From positions 62,001-126,000 of the forward strand of contig CANTUR010001092.1 in NCBI GenBank assembly GCA_947683625.1: a stretch of DNA of 64,000 bases, read 5' to 3'. A program made the position numbers and the translations under genes. The DNA is from Mallotus nudiflorus. Lineage: Eukaryota > Streptophyta > Magnoliopsida > Malpighiales > Euphorbiaceae. This document shows positions 25,401-40,204 of this stretch, in pieces (within the stretch, counting starts at the first letter, position 1; every line of letters begins with the position of its first letter). A model generated the notes under the pieces. The model was not told the DNA's origin. It saw only the letters and a list, made by a program, of their open reading frames with translations, and searched no databases.

Positions 25401-28400
25401 TAGGTAGAAATTACATGATTAGCCTTTAAACACAGTAAAAACCGATAAAAACTCATTTTATTAGAAAAACCATATATTATATATATAATTGAAAATAATT
25501 CACGAAAAATAGTTTTAATTAGTTAAAAATACCAAATAATTTGTAGAAATCATTTTTATATCTTAAATAACTATTAAAACCAATTAAATTACATTTTTAG
25601 CCAATTTAGGATAAAATTACCAAAATGCCCTCATATATATAAATATACTATAATTACTTCAAAAATTCACCAAAAATAGTATAATTATCCAAAATTAATT
25701 TTCTCAACATATTTATCAATAATATTAATAATTAAACTCAATTTACCAATTAATTTCAAATAAAAACATAATTAACCCTAATTTCCCAAATTTACATAAA
25801 CTTCAATAATTCAAAATAAATACTTAGAAATTCATAAAAATTACAAATAAATTCCTATAATTCATTTAAATACCTAATTTAACCATAAAACACAATTTCA
25901 TAATTTAAATAATTAATTTCCGAAAATTAGAAAATAATATTAAAATATTCAAAAATACCCAAAAATCCAAAAAATCTCCAAAAATTCCACAAAAATTCAT
26001 ACATGTAGATTAAGCTAAGGGGAAAAACATTTGTGAGGGGAGTTTTCATGAATCAAGCAATTAAAAGCTCAAAAAAATCAAAAACCCTAATATGGCAAAA
26101 TTGGAAAATTCGAAACCTAAGCAAATCAAGACCATTTAAGCTCAAACCAAAGCTAGAATCACACTCATCAGAGCTCAAGGAGAAGAAAGAGACTGGCGGT
26201 GTCAAAAATGGTGGCCGAAATCATCGTCGACGGCGAGGAGAAGAAGTTTCGCCAAAGAAGAAAAACAGCTCGCCGGCGCCGGGAAGGAGGCTGCTGGCGG
26301 CGAGGGATGGCTGGGGATGACAATGGCAAGCCGGGAGGCACACCGATGGTAGGGGATCGGAGTAGTAGTGGGAGGGGAAGAGTGGTCGCGCACGGGAAGA
26401 AGAAGAAGAAGAAGAAAAAAAAAAGAAAAAAAAAGAAAGGAAAAGAAAAGAAAAAAAAGAAAAAAAATAATAAAAAAATAATTTTAATAAATATTTGAAA
26501 AATTTCACATCCACACATATAATTTAATATTTTAATAATTTAATAATAAATAAAATAATTAAATAATAATAAATTAATAAACAAATAATAAAATATTAGG
26601 GTAATATATATTAAACCCTAATTAAATAAATATTGCACACATAAACGGTGTTTAGTAATTTAAAAATACGTATGAGTTCATGCAAGTCCGAAAATATATT
26701 TAAAATAATTAATAATAAATTATTTACGTGAAAATTTCCCCGAAAATACAAGTCCCTGGAAAATTTTACGTAAAGCACTGTAAATAATACACAATAATTA
26801 AAATAGGTTTTAAATACATATCAACTCGTAAAAATATCGTAATATATATACAAAAATTATTAACACTGCATATCCCGGTACAGTGTAAAAATATTTAAAA
26901 ACACGGGATATTACAGCTATAGAATGTGCTTCCTCAAGGATCTCTTCTCTCAAACTATCCACATCAGGAACGCACAATCTACCATTGATCCACTAAACAC
27001 CTTCATCATCAAGTGTGAGATTAGTGAACTTCCCACTCAAATATTCTCTACAAGCTCTGTTAGAATAGGATCTTGACTCTAAGCTGCCTTAATCCTATCT
27101 CTTAACACATATTGAACCTTGAACTAAACTAATAGTCCACCTGAAATACTTATCTTCATCATCAGACCTTGATCCACTAACTGATGCAACTCTTGGATCA
27201 ATGGTCTCCTCTCCACACTAATGTGAGCAAGACTACCTAAGGACTTCCTACTCAAGGTATCTACTACAACATTAGCCTTGCCTGGATGATAAAGGATCTT
27301 ATAGTCATAGTTCTTCAGGAGTTCTAACCATCTCCTCTGCCTCTGATTCAGATCTCTCTGCTGAAAAATGTACTTAAGGCTCTTATGATCAGTGAAAATC
27401 TCACAAGTCACCCCGTACGGATAATGTCTCCAAATCTTAAGAGCAAAGAACACTGCAGCATTTCTAGGTTGTGAGGAGGATAATTCTATTCATGCTTCTT
27501 CAACTACCTCAAAGTATAAGCTATCACCCTACCATTATGCATCAATACATAATCTAGGCTAACTTTAAAGGCATCATAATACACCATGAACTTATCTACT
27601 CCATTAGGCAAAGCCAAAACTGGAGTTATGGTGAACTTCTCTTTCAGTAATTGAAAACTATTCTCACAATCATTTGACCACTCAAACTTCATATTATTTT
27701 AAGTCAAGCGAGTCATAGGAGCTACAATTCTGAAAAAATCTTGTACAAATCTCCTATAATACCTAGCTAAACCCAAAAACTATGAATCTCTATAACTGTA
27801 GTCAGTCTAGGCCACTTAGACACTGCCTCAATCTTCTGTGGATCAACCTAGATACCATCTTTAGACACCATGTGTCTAAGGAATGCAACACTCTCCAACC
27901 AGAAATCACACATCAAGAATTTAGCATAAAGCTAATGTTCTCTCAGTGTCTGCAGTACAGTCCTCAAGTGATATACATGCTCTCCACACTCTTTGAATAC
28001 ACCAGTATATCATCAATGAAGACTATGACAAACTGATCCATAAATGTTTTGAATACCTTATTCATCAGATCCATGAAAGCTGCTAGTGCATTAGTCAAGC
28101 CAAATAACATCACCAGAAAAACATAATGGCCATATCGAGTGCAGAATGCCATTTTAGGAACATCAGCTTCACTGATCCGCAACTAATGATAACCCAACCT
28201 AAAATTAATCTTAGAAAAGAACTGTGCACCTTGAAGCTGATCAAACAAATCATCTATTCTCAGAAGAGGATACTTGTTCTTCACTGTCACCTTTTTCAGA
28301 TCTTTGGAGTCTATGACAATCTTAGGGTACCATCCTTCTTTCTCACAAACAGGACTGGTGCACCCTAAGGAGAAACATTGGGTCTGATAAAACCCTTATC

Positions 28401-30416
28401 CAGCAATTCTTGCAACTGCTCCTTTAACTCTTTCAACTCTGTAGGAGCCATTTTATAGGGTGGCATCAAAATAGGGGTAATGCCTAGAACCACATCTATA
28501 TATAACTTAATCTCTCTGTAAGGTGGTAAACTTGGTAACTCCTCAAAAAAACATCAGGAAACTCATAACCAATAGGAACATCTATGAGTGATAACTTCTC
28601 CACTGAAGTATCCCTAACTAATCCCAAATGTCCTTGAAAACCCTTCCTCAACATCTTCCTAATAACAGAGATGAGATTCTGAGGTGCATAACTCTTATCA
28701 CCCACAAACTTAAATTCTTCTTCATTAGGAATTTTGAAAATCACCTCTTTACCCCTACAATCCATAATGACATAGTGCTAAGACAACCAATCCATACCCA
28801 AGATCACATTGAATTCCATCACATCCAATAACACTAAATCTGTGAGCAATTCTCTACCTCCAATGAAAACTGGACAACTAGAAAGAACAATGTCAGTATC
28901 CAATGAATTGTTTAGAGGAGTGGCAATAGACAAAGGAAAAGCCATCATCGAAGCTTGCCAACAAGATTTTGAAGAAAACATAGGAGACATAAAGGAATAC
29001 GTGGCACTCAGATAAAAAAAACCCAATCATGCATATAACAAATAGGAATAATACTTGCGACAATAACATCAGATGCCTGAGCATCTTGATGAGTGAGGTG
29101 GACAACCATGGCCTGACTTTAACCTCCCTGCTGACTGGTAGAAGCCTGGCTAAAACCTCTGGCACCTTCTCTGGTACCTCTACCACTTCCTTATTGAGCA
29201 ACAATCTGAGTTGAACTTGGGTGTTGAGCTGGTGGTAATTGAAAAGGAATTTGTGCTGCAATACCGATCGATTATTATGGAAACTGCTGAATTTACTATG
29301 GCTGATAACCAAAATAGGGACATGATATGACAAAATGTATCATCTGTCAGCATCGAAAATAAGTCAACGATGACATGTAACACGGTCCCTGATGGACTCT
29401 ACCACACATCTGGCAAACACTAGCTGTTAACCTAAAACTGCGACCACTACTGATGCTAGAAGCACTTGACCCAAATCTACTCAGTCTGTGCTGTCCCCTA
29501 TAGCCATGTCTACTACTCCTATGCACTCTCTGCTGCTATCTTTGGTTATGCTGTACTAGGCCTTTTTTTGACTACTCGAACCAATCTGAAAGGTCGAATA
29601 AGGAGCAGTCTGGAATCCTCCTGACTGAGTGCCCAACTAGTAATACTTAGGCATAGCTCCTTGCCTGACTAGCCTCAGCTCAATCTCCATGGCCAACTCT
29701 ATCACTGACTCCAGAGTAAAGTCCATTGTAGGCATCCCAGTAAAAGCAAAACCCAAACCAGTGATGTATATGGTGACTGTAAAGTACTGATCTCTCATAA
29801 GGTCCTCTGTATATTTGCTGAGTCAAAGAAACTCTCTAGTGTAGTCCTTGATAGATTTATCACCTCTAGTAACACTCGTCAGCCAAAGTCTATAGCTCAT
29901 ATGAAGTGGCTCTGGGTATAATCTCCTCATAAATCACTCTCTAAACTGTGCCCAGGTCATCATAGTCATGTGTGGCTGAATCATCTGTATAAACTAATTC
30001 AGGTCTGGTCCCTTAACAAATAGCTCAACAATTATAATCCGCTGATACTCAGTGTGAGCAATATGAGTCCTCGCCTCAATCGCATGAAGAAAATCCAACC
30101 GGTTTGATGTCCCATTGAAAGTTATCTAACCAACTTTGGCATAGAATAGTTCTGCCTCAAGGTCAGACATACCCTGCTGATTGACAGGATGAATTGACAG
30201 TGCAACTAGAGGTATAGCAGCATCCTCATACTCGGGCTCTATAGGTTCCTCATCCTATTGCTCTCTCTATATACGGTGACCTACCGCTCTTTAAGGTCTA
30301 CCTCAACCTCAACCTCTGTGCCTCATTGAAGGCTTAGGAGGTAAAACCTCATCATGAAAGGACTCATCATCCTTAGCCTCAATGACCAGTGGAGCGACAC
30401 GCGCTCATCCCCTCAT
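22447..30416 (-). pseudogene. Decayed gag-pol of element B, split by solo LTR D
   Basis: The gag ATG is at 30416 and the terminal TGA at 22447-22449 after AAYPYLFPR. Recognisable parts: gag (about 29400-30416, heavily damaged); protease and the PR-RT link (28496-29026); RT (27964-28182, FVIVFIDDILVYSK); RNase H (27124-27692, HPGKANVVVDTLSRKS); the integrase zinc region, then solo LTR D, then the integrase core (22912-23490, MDFMVGLPHSKDGYDSIW); and the chromodomain-like tail (22447-22896, VKVFWQSNNIEEHTWETEAE). D breaks the gene at 23692/26916. There are many stops and some frameshifts. Length after removing D fits a full polyprotein. Confidence 0.92.
23693..26915 (-). mobile_element. Solo LTR D (family I, 3223 bp)
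   Basis: Flanked by perfect GCTAT duplications (23688-23692 and 26916-26920) inside B's integrase sequence. On the minus strand it begins TGTAATATCCCGTG and ends GGGTCGTGATA, the final C of TGACA having changed. It has the family modules: double-hairpin cassette at about 24388-24495, donor-like GTGAGT at 24990-24995 (minus), TTTCTTTGCAG acceptor near 25250, and a GC-rich patch with purine tract at about 26190-26480. No internal region. Confidence 0.95.
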
Positions 30417-31990
30417 TCTGAAAAGATAAACCATAAAGATTCAGAAAAAATAGACAAGCTAGTAGTTATGCAAAAAACTAAATCAAGGAAAACTTATCGA
30501 AGACATACTCGAACCTAATAAACTGTAGTAGTTCCAAAGAAAATAAGACTCTAAAAACCTAGGTCCACAACTCTAATAACCTAGGCTCTGATACAAACTT
30601 TGCTCTGATGCTAACTTTGTCAAGACCCAACCTGGGGGTCATGACCGGCGCTAAGGAATGGGAATTCTTTCGAATCCGGAACCTGTAGCAAGCCTTAAAA
30701 ATAAAAGCATGCAATAAATAAATAAAATATGCACCATAATTAAAATTTTAAATCAATATAATAATAAAAAAAATTTTCATATCATATAATAAAAATATTT
30801 CATACAATATTCAGAGAAAGGCCTCTGAAATAACAACCAACATTCTATAAATACAAAATACGACTACTACTTCAGTTTTCTAGAGTACAATAAAATCAAG
30901 TAAGTAATTTACATAGACAAGCTAGGGCAAAAGAAGTCCGATGGATGGGCCCACTACTGCGGTCTAACGAAGAAGAATCTCCTACAAAAATCAACAACTG
31001 AGGGGAGTCAGACCTCATTGAGTGAATTGTTATATTATATATACATGCACCTCCAAATGTCATATGCAATCAATCATATATATATATATACAAGCATTTC
31101 ACACAGATGCTGAAATCACTTTATATAATAAATGCTGAAAAACATTTATTTTATTGAAGGATCAAATAAAACCCTATTTAATCGCAACCTCAAACAAAAA
31201 CATCATGCAAGCCATACAGGCTTACTTAATTCCAAACTAATTCACTTATTCCATTATGGACAATAGACTGGCACCAAGACACTAAGTCAACCGAGCTCCA
31301 ATAGTGTCACGACCTAAAATAGGGGCCACGACCGGCGCTAGGGAACGAGAATTCTTTCTAATCTAGAACCCATAGCAAGCCTAAAATAAAATAAAACATG
31401 CAATAATAATAACAACAACACAATTAAGTAAAATATTATACAACGGAATAAAATCATAAATATCAAAATAATATTTTCACCAAATGAAATTAAATCAATA
31501 TCCTCATCTCAAATATAAATAACTTTTAATACAAATCGAGTTCAAATATAATACAACATCTTTTTAACAATTTTACAACTACTGCAGTGTCTAGATCATA
31601 AAATAAAACTCAAGTGAGCAGTTTACATAATAAAGTTGGGGCGGAAGAAATCTGACGTACAGGCCTGCTACTGAGGTCTGAAGACAATGACTCTCCTAAA
31701 AAAAATCAACGGAGGGGAGTCAGACCTCACTGAGTGAATTACTATAATATATATACATGCATACTATATGACAATGCACACAGTCAATAGTGTATATAAT
31801 AAATATATATACAGGCAATTACATACAGATGCAATAAAAATCATTTTATATGTATTTTCATTGAAAATCACAGTTTATGAAGGATCAAATAGAACCCTAG
31901 AAAATCGCAACCTCAAAATAGTGTTAGACAACACTCTAGCCATACAGGCTCACTTATTCCAAATATATTCACTTATTCCATTTGGACAGT

Positions 31991-34900
31991 TGTCACGACC
32001 CAAAACAGGGGCCATGACCGGCGCTAGGGAATGGGAATTCTTTCGAATCCGGAACCCGTAGCAAGCCTAAAAAATAAAATAAATCATGCAATAATAACAA
32101 TAACCATATAATATGCAGCGGAAGTAAAAATCATAAATATAATAATAACATTTTCATCACTGGATTTGAATCAAATCTCATCACATATATATAAAATCTC
32201 TTTAATACAAATCCAGTTTCAATATAATACATCTCTTTAAATAAAATACATGAAATCCAATACTTTAATTCACAACTACTGCAGTGTCTAGATCAAATAA
32301 ATAGGACTCAAGTAGATAATTTACATAAAGAAGCCGGGGCGGAAGAAATCCGACGTATCGACCTGCTACTGAGGTCTGAAGAAGTTGACTCTCCTGAAAA
32401 ATAGTCAACGGAGGGGAGTCAGACCTCACTGAGTGAATTACTATAATATATATACATTCACACTAAGTGACAATGCATACAATCAACAGTATATATATAT
32501 CTAATATATATACAGGCAATTACATACAGATGCAATAAAATCATTTTTATATATTTTATTGAAAATCACAGTTTATGAAGGATCACATAGAACCCTAGAA
32601 TATCGAAACCTCAAAAATAGTGTTAAACAACACTCTAGCCATACAGGCTCACTTATTCCAAATATATCCACTTAATCCATTTAGACAGTAGACTGGCCCC
32701 GAGACACTAAGTCAACCGAGCTCCAGCAGTCTGACTGCCAGTGTGATTGGCCCCGAGACACTTGGTCAACCGAGCTCCAGCAATCACACCCAAACCATAT
32801 CTCACACATATCAATAATCATATCAAATCAATATCCACAAATAGTTAGTAATATAGCCTAAAGCTATAGGCGTACCGGTATGTACTCGGTCCTAGTGCTG
32901 CCCACTAGGTAGCACGTTCTATCGATATCCTTCATTAATAATATAAATCATTCATTCACCAAAAATAAATGATGCATGAAGTTCAATAAAATAACAACAT
33001 AAACCATATATACACTAGAAATATACCAAAAGTAAACCAGGTATATTTCGAGTATATATACGTCAAATGAATTCAATCATATTATAAATTAAGTTGGAAA
33101 TATATTTAAAAACATTTTAAATATATTTTATTCACAAAACATGTATATAATTTAATATATTTACCACAAATAAACCAAAAATGTACTTAAATACAAATCA
33201 CGTTATTTATGCAATTTAATCAAAATAAAACGTATATTTCTAAAATCATGCATCCTAAGCATATATATATAGTATAGTAACTCACCTAGTGCGCTCTACG
33301 AGACAGGTCTGACGGGCCTGATCCACTAGCCCTCGGTCTCAGCGCAACTAAACAAGCAATAAATAATCGACATCAGAATAACCCTAACAGAAATCCTAGA
33401 ATTCGATCTAGAGTATTTAAATACGGAAACAGAATTAGGGTTCGACTGGACATCACGTTTTACGAGAATTCTACCAAAAATTCGGCAGAACCTCCCCTAT
33501 AAAACGGATATCTCTCTACTCAAAAGAGTAGAGCCGACCCTGCAAAGAAATACACTTCAAAATATAAGCTCAACACAAATCCACAACCCCTCGGTCAGAC
33601 TCCAGACTATAATCCACCGACCGGGGTCCACAAACACAGAATAATTTTGAAAATACCAAAAATATCCTTATAACATAGAAATTCATTTTATAGGTAGAAA
33701 TTACATAATTAACCTTAAAACACTGTAAAAACCGATAAAAACTCATTTTATTTGAAAAACCGTATATTATATATATAATTGAAAATAATTCACGAAAAAT
33801 AGTTTTAATTAGTTAAAAATACCAAATAATTTGTAGAAATCATTTTTATACCTTAAATAACTATTAAAACCAATTAAATTACATTTTTTGACAATTTAGG
33901 ATAAAATTACCAAAATACCCCTATATATATAAATATACTTAAATTACTTCAAAAATTCACCAAAAATTATACAATTGTCCAAAATTAAATTTATTAACAT
34001 ATTTATCAATAATATCAATAATTAAACTCAATTAACCAATTAAATTCAAATAAAAACACATTTAACCCTAATTTCTCAAAATCACATAAACTTCAATAAT
34101 TCAAAATAAATACTTAGAAATTCATAAAAATTCCAAATAAATTCCTATAATTAATTTCAGCACCTAATTTAACCATAAACTCCAATTTCATAATTTAAAT
34201 AATTAATTTCCGAAAATTAGAAAATAATATTAAAATATTCAAAAATACCCAAAAATCCAAAAAATCTCCAAAAATTCCACAAAAATTCATACATGTAGAT
34301 TGAGCTACTAGGAACAACATTTGTGAAGGGATTTTTCATGAATCAACCAATTCGAAGCTCAAAAAAATCAAAAACCCTAATAGGCCGAAATTAAAAATTC
34401 GAAACCTAAGCAATTCTAGACCATTTTAGCTCAAACCAAAGCTAGAATCACACTCACTGGAGCTCAAGGAGAAGAAAGAGACTGGCGGTGTCGAAAACGG
34501 TGGCCGGAATCGACGAGGGAAGAAGAAGATGCAACTCTCGGCTTCCGACGATATCAAGCTTCCCCGACGCCGGAAATGGCTACCACAGGCGGCGAGGAAG
34601 GCTGGGGAAGGTGGTGGCACACCGAACGGCACACCCACGGTGAAGAAACGGCAGTAGCAGCGATCGGACGGTAAAGGAAACGGTCAGGAGGAAGAAGAAG
34701 CTCACGAGGGCAGTTTCGTAAATAAACCAAACTTTTATAATTTTGACAATTTTTAATGTATATATGTATATATATATACTTTACACTATATAATAAAATA
34801 ATATTAAATTACACACTTTAAATATACACCACACACATAAAATTTAATATTTTAATAATTTATACTAAATAAAAATAATTAAATATCAATAAAACTAATA

Positions 34901-35235
34901 AATAATAAATAAAATATTAGGGTAATACTAAACCCTAATTAAATAAATATACACACACATAGGCTTTATTTAGTATTTTAAAAATACGTATGAGTCCATG
35001 CAAGTCCGAAAATATATTTAAAATAATTAATATTAAAATATTTACGTGAAAAATTCCCCGAAAATGCAAGTCCCGGGAAAATTTTACGTAAAGCACTGTA
35101 AATAAAACACAGTATTAAAAATAGGTTTTAAATACATATTAACTCGTGAAAATATCATATATATACATTCAAAATTTATTAACACTGCATATCCCTGTAC
35201 AGTGCAAAAATATTTTAAAAACACGGGATATTACA
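31991..35235 (-). repeat. 3' LTR of element F (3245 bp)
   Basis: Minus-strand tips TGTAATATCCCG and GGGTCGTGACA. It pairs with 40229-43477. Contains all family-I hairpins and the splice-like signals (donor GTGAGT at 33280-33285 on the minus strand). A GC-rich patch lies at about 34430-34720. Confidence 0.96.
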
Positions 35236-35250
35236 GTCTCCCCCCCCCTT
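35236..35250 (-). other. Polypurine tract of element F
   Basis: Minus-strand AAGGGGGGGGGAGAC, with nine consecutive G, immediately before the 3' LTR. Confidence 0.9.
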
Positions 35251-35284
35251 ACAAGAATTCGTCCCCGAATTCCAGAAAACAAGA

Positions 35285-38200
35285 TCAAGAAGAAAAGAGA
35301 TACGGGTAAGAAGCTCGCATCTCAGCTTCAGTCTCCCACGTATGCTCCTCGACTCTATCGCTACGCCACAGAACCTTGACCATCGGAATCTACTTCGATC
35401 GCAACTGTCGAACTTGAAAATCAACGATCGCTACAGGTTCTTCCACAAACGTCAAATCTTCACTCACTTCTACACTGTCAGGTTGCAACACGTGTGAAGG
35501 GTCTGAGATATACTTCCTCAACATCGAGATATGAAATACTGGATGCACTTGTGACATACTCGGAGGCAAATCCAACCAATATGCAACAGTGCCAACTCTC
35601 TCCAGAATCTCAAACGGTCCAATGTATCTCGGTGCTAACTTACCCTTCTTACCAAATCTCATCACACCCTTCATCGGAGATACTTTCAGAAAAATAAAAT
35701 CTCCAACCTAAAACTACACATCTCTGCGCCTAGGATCCGCGTAACTCTTTTGTCTACTAACTGCGGTCTCTAATCTGCGTTTGATCACGTCGACTTTCTC
35801 TGCAGCATCCTGAACCATCTCAGGTCCAGTCAAAGCTCTCTCACCAATCTCATCCCAACTCAGAGGGGATCTACACTTCCTTCCATACAAAGCCTCATAC
35901 GGTGCCATACCAATACTGCTATGGTAGCTGTTATTATATGCAAACTCAACGAGCGACAAATGATCATCCCAGCTACCTCCCAAATCCAAGACACACATCC
36001 TCAACATATCTTCCAGTGTTTGGATCGTCCTCTCAGACTGGCCATCTGTCTGAGGATGAAAAGCAGTACTGAAATCCAACCTAGTGCCCATCGCTTCCTA
36101 CAACTTCTGCCAAAAATGAGAAGTAAACATCGAACCTCTATCTGACACAATGGACACAGGTACTCCATGAAGGCACACAATATGCTTCACGTACAACTTC
36201 GCCAATCTAGCAACTGAATATGTGGCTTTCATAGGCAAGAAATGTGCAGACTTCATCAATCTGTCTACAATCACCCAGATGGAGTCGTATCCATCCTTCG
36301 AACGAGGTAAACCAACCACAAAATCCATAGCTATCCTTTCCCACTTCCACTCGGGAATAGGAAGAGGCTGAAGCTTCCCAGAAGGCTTATGATGTTCGGC
36401 TTTCACTTACTGACACGTCAAACACTTAGCAACATAATCAGCAACATCTTTCTTCAATCCGTCCCACTAGTATAGATCTCTGATACTGTGGTACATCTTA
36501 GTAATACCCGGATGAACGCTGTAAGCTGTAGAATGTGCTTCCTCTAAAATCTCCTCTCTCAAGTCATCCACGTCAGGAACACACAATCTACCACTGATCC
36601 ACAACACACCATCATCATCGAGTGTGAAATCAGTGAACTTCCCTGCTCGAACATTCTCTGCAAGCTCTTCTAGAATAGGATCTCGACTCTGAGCTACTTT
36701 AATCCTATCCCTTAGTACAAATCGCACTTTAAACTGAGCTAGCAGTCCACCTGATCTACTAATCTTCATCATCAGACCTTGATCCACCCACAAATGCAAT
36801 TCCTGGATCAATGGTCTTCTCTCAACACCGATGTGAGCAAGACTACCTGAGGACTTCCTACTCAAGGCATCTGCTACCACATTAGCTTTACCCGGATGGT
36901 AAAGAATCTCGCAATCATAATCCTTCAACAATTCCAACCATCTTCTCTGCCTCAAATTCAGATCTCTCTGCTGGAAAATGTACTTAAGGCTCTTGTGATC
37001 AGTAAATATCCCATAAGTCACCCCGTACAGATAATGTCTCCAAATCTTCAAAGCAAAGATCACTGCAACCATCTCAAGATCATGTGTAGGATAGTTCTGT
37101 TCATGCTTCTTCAACTGCCTCGAAGCATAGGCTATCACCCTTCCATTCTGCATCAACACATAACCAAGACCAATTCAAGAAGCATCACAGTAAACTGTGA
37201 ACTTATCCACACTATTAGGCAAAGCTAATACTGGCGTTGTGGTCAACTTCTCCTTCAACAACTGGAAACTATTCTCACAAGCTTCTGACCACTCAAATCT
37301 AACATTCTTCTGAGTCAAACGAGTCATAGGGGCTACAATCCTGGAAAAATCCTGCACAAACCGCCTATAATACCCAGCTAAACCCAGAAAACTCCGAATC
37401 TCCATAACAGAAGTAGGTCTAGGCCACTCAGATACTGCCTCAATCTTCTGTGGATCAACCTGAATACCTTCTTTAGACACTACGTGTCCAAGAAAAGAAA
37501 CACTCTCCATCCAGAAATCACACTTCGAGAATTTAGCATAAAGCTGATGATCTCTCAATGTCTATAGTACAATCCTCAAGTGATATACGTGCTCTTCCAT
37601 ACTCCTTGAATATACTAGTATATCATCAATGAAGACTACCACAAACTGATCCACATACGATCTGAATACTCTGTTCATCAGGTCCATAAAAGCTGCTGGT
37701 GCATTAGTCAAACCAAAGGACATCACCAGAAACTCATAATGGCCATATCGAGTGCGAAATGCTGTCTTAGGAATATCGGATTCACTAATCCGCAGCTGAT
37801 GATAACCCGACCTCAAGTCAACCTTAGAAAAGAACTGTGCACCCTGTAATTGATCAAACAAATCATCTATCCTCGAGAGAGGATACTTGTTCTTCACTGT
37901 CACCTTATTCAGCTCTCTGTAGTCAATGCACAGTCTCAGGGTACCATCCTTCTTCTTCACAAACAAGACTGGTGCACCCCAAGGAGAAACACTAGGTCTA
38001 ATAAAACCTTTATCCAACAACTCTTGCAACTGCTCCTTCGACTCTCTCAACTCTGCAGGAGCCATACGATAGGGTGGCATAGATATAGGAGTAGTACCTG
38101 GTACCACATCTATACAGAACTCAATCTCTCTATGAGGTGGTAAACCTGGCAACTCCTCGGGAAAAACATCAGGAAACTCACAAGCAATAGGAACATCTGT

Positions 38201-40035
38201 GAGTGACAACTTCTCCACTGAAGTATCCCTGACCAATGCCAAATATCCCTGACAACCTTTCTTCAACAACTTCCTAGCCGTAATAGCAGAAATAAGATTC
38301 TGAGGTGCTGAACTCCTATCACCAACAAACTTAAATTCTTCTTCATCAGGAATTCTAAAAGTCACCTCCTTATTCCTGCAATCTACCACGACGTAGTGCT
38401 GAGATAACCAATCCATTCCCAAAATAACATCAAACTCCATCACATCCAACAATATCAAATCAGTGGGTAATTCTCTATCTCCCACGAGAACTGGACAACC
38501 AAAAAGAACAATATCGGTGTCCAAAGAATCGCTCAAAGGAGTGGCAACAGACAAAGGAAAAGCCATCCTCGAAGCTTGCCAACAAGATTTAGAAGCAAAA
38601 ATGGGAGAAATGAATGAATGCGTGGCACCCGGATCAAACAAAACCCAAGCATCCAGGTAACAAACAGAAACAATACCTGCAATGACTGCATTAGATGCCT
38701 GAGCATCCTGCTGAGTAAGATGAAAGACTCTGGCCTGACCTCGACCACCCTGCTGACTGGTAGAAGCCTGGCCAACACCTCTGGCACCTCCTCTAGTACC
38801 TTTACCACGACTCTGCTGTGGAACAAACTGAGTGGAACTCTGATGCTGGGCTGGTGGTAACTGAAATGGCACGGGTGCTGCACTAGCAATCGACTGCTGT
38901 GGGAATCACGGAATCTGCTGCTACTGATAGCCAGAATAAGGACACGATCTGGCAAAATGTCCTATCTGCCCGCATCTGAAGCATGTCAATGGTGTCAGAT
39001 AACATGATCCCTGATGGACTCTACCACAAGTCTGACAAACACTGGCCGATGATCCAGAACTACGACCACTGCTGCTGCTCGAAGCACCTGACCCAAATCT
39101 AAACGATCTACACTGACCTCCACGGCCATGTCTACTGCTCCGATGCACTCGCTGCTGCTGTCTCTGACTCTGCTGAGTCGAACCTCGCTGCTGACTACTC
39201 GATCCAATATGAAAACTCGAATACGGAGTAGCCTGCGATCCACTCGACTGAACTCCTAGCTGGTAATAATCAGGCATCGCTCCCTGCCTAACTAGCCTCA
39301 GCTCAATCTCCTTGGCTAACTCGATCACAGACTCCAGAGTAAGGCCTGCTGTAGGCATACCAGCAAAAGCTAAACCCAAACCAGTAACATATGTAGTAAC
39401 TACGAAATACTGATCTCGCATCAGATCCTCAGCATATCTACCCAAACGAAGAAACTCTTAGGTATACTCCTCTACAGATCGATCTCCATGAGAAATACTG
39501 GTCAAACGGAGACGATAACTCAAACGAAGCGGCTCTGGACAGAATCTCCTCATAAATCGCTCTCGAAACTGAGCCCATGTCATCGTCATCATATAAGGTT
39601 GGATCATCTGAATGAACCAATCTAAGGCTGGTCCCTCGACAGACAACTCAACGATATCATCCGCGGGTACTCGGTATGAGCAGTCCGAGTCCTAGTCTCA
39701 ATCGCATGCAGAAAATCTAACGGATCGGAAGTACCATCAAAAGCAATCCTGCCAACTCGAGCATAGAACAAAGCTGCCTCAGGGTCAGACATACCCTACT
39801 GATAGGCAGGCTAAACAGGCTGAACAACTGGAGGAACAGGAACATCAAACTCAGGCTCAACAGGCTCCTCGTCCTGTAACTCTCTCTGCCTACGGTGACC
39901 TGTCGCTCCTCGAGGTCTACCTCTGCCACGACCTTTACGTCTAACTGGCTGCTCAGGAGGTAAAACGTCATCCTAAAAAGACTCATCATCCTTGGCCTCA
40001 ACGACCGGTGGAGCGACACGTGCTCGCCTCCTCAT
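35285..40035 (-). pseudogene. Gag-pol polyprotein of element F, interrupted
   Basis: Starts at the ATG at 40035 (MRRRARVAPPVVEAKDDES) and ends at the TGA at 35285-35287 (RASYPYLFSS). Gag has CFRCGQIGHFARSC (CX2CX4HX4C) at about 38948-38989, preceded by CQTCGRVHQGSC. Protease has LFDPGATHSFI, then ILGMDWLSQHYVVVDC. RT has LRLCIDYRELNKVTVKNKYP and VVVFIDDILVYSR, and the 436-codon open stretch 38872-37562 covers PR and most of RT. RNase H and the integrase zinc region lie in 36467-37159. The integrase core is in 35714-36406 and the chromodomain-like tail at 35390-35674. One frameshift near 39655 and about a dozen stops make it non-functional. From 39646 to the end the frame stays constant, so damage there is nearly all nonsense. 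Confidence 0.96.
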
Positions 40036-40204
40036 ACTGAAAAGACAAACGAAAAGATTCAGACAAAACAGACAATGGAGGAATAACGCTGAAAACTAAG
40101 CACGGAATACTTATCAAGACATACTCGAACCTAACACACTGCAGTAGTTACCAAAAGAAAACACAACTCTGAAAACTAGGGCCACGACTCACATAACTAA
40201 GCCC

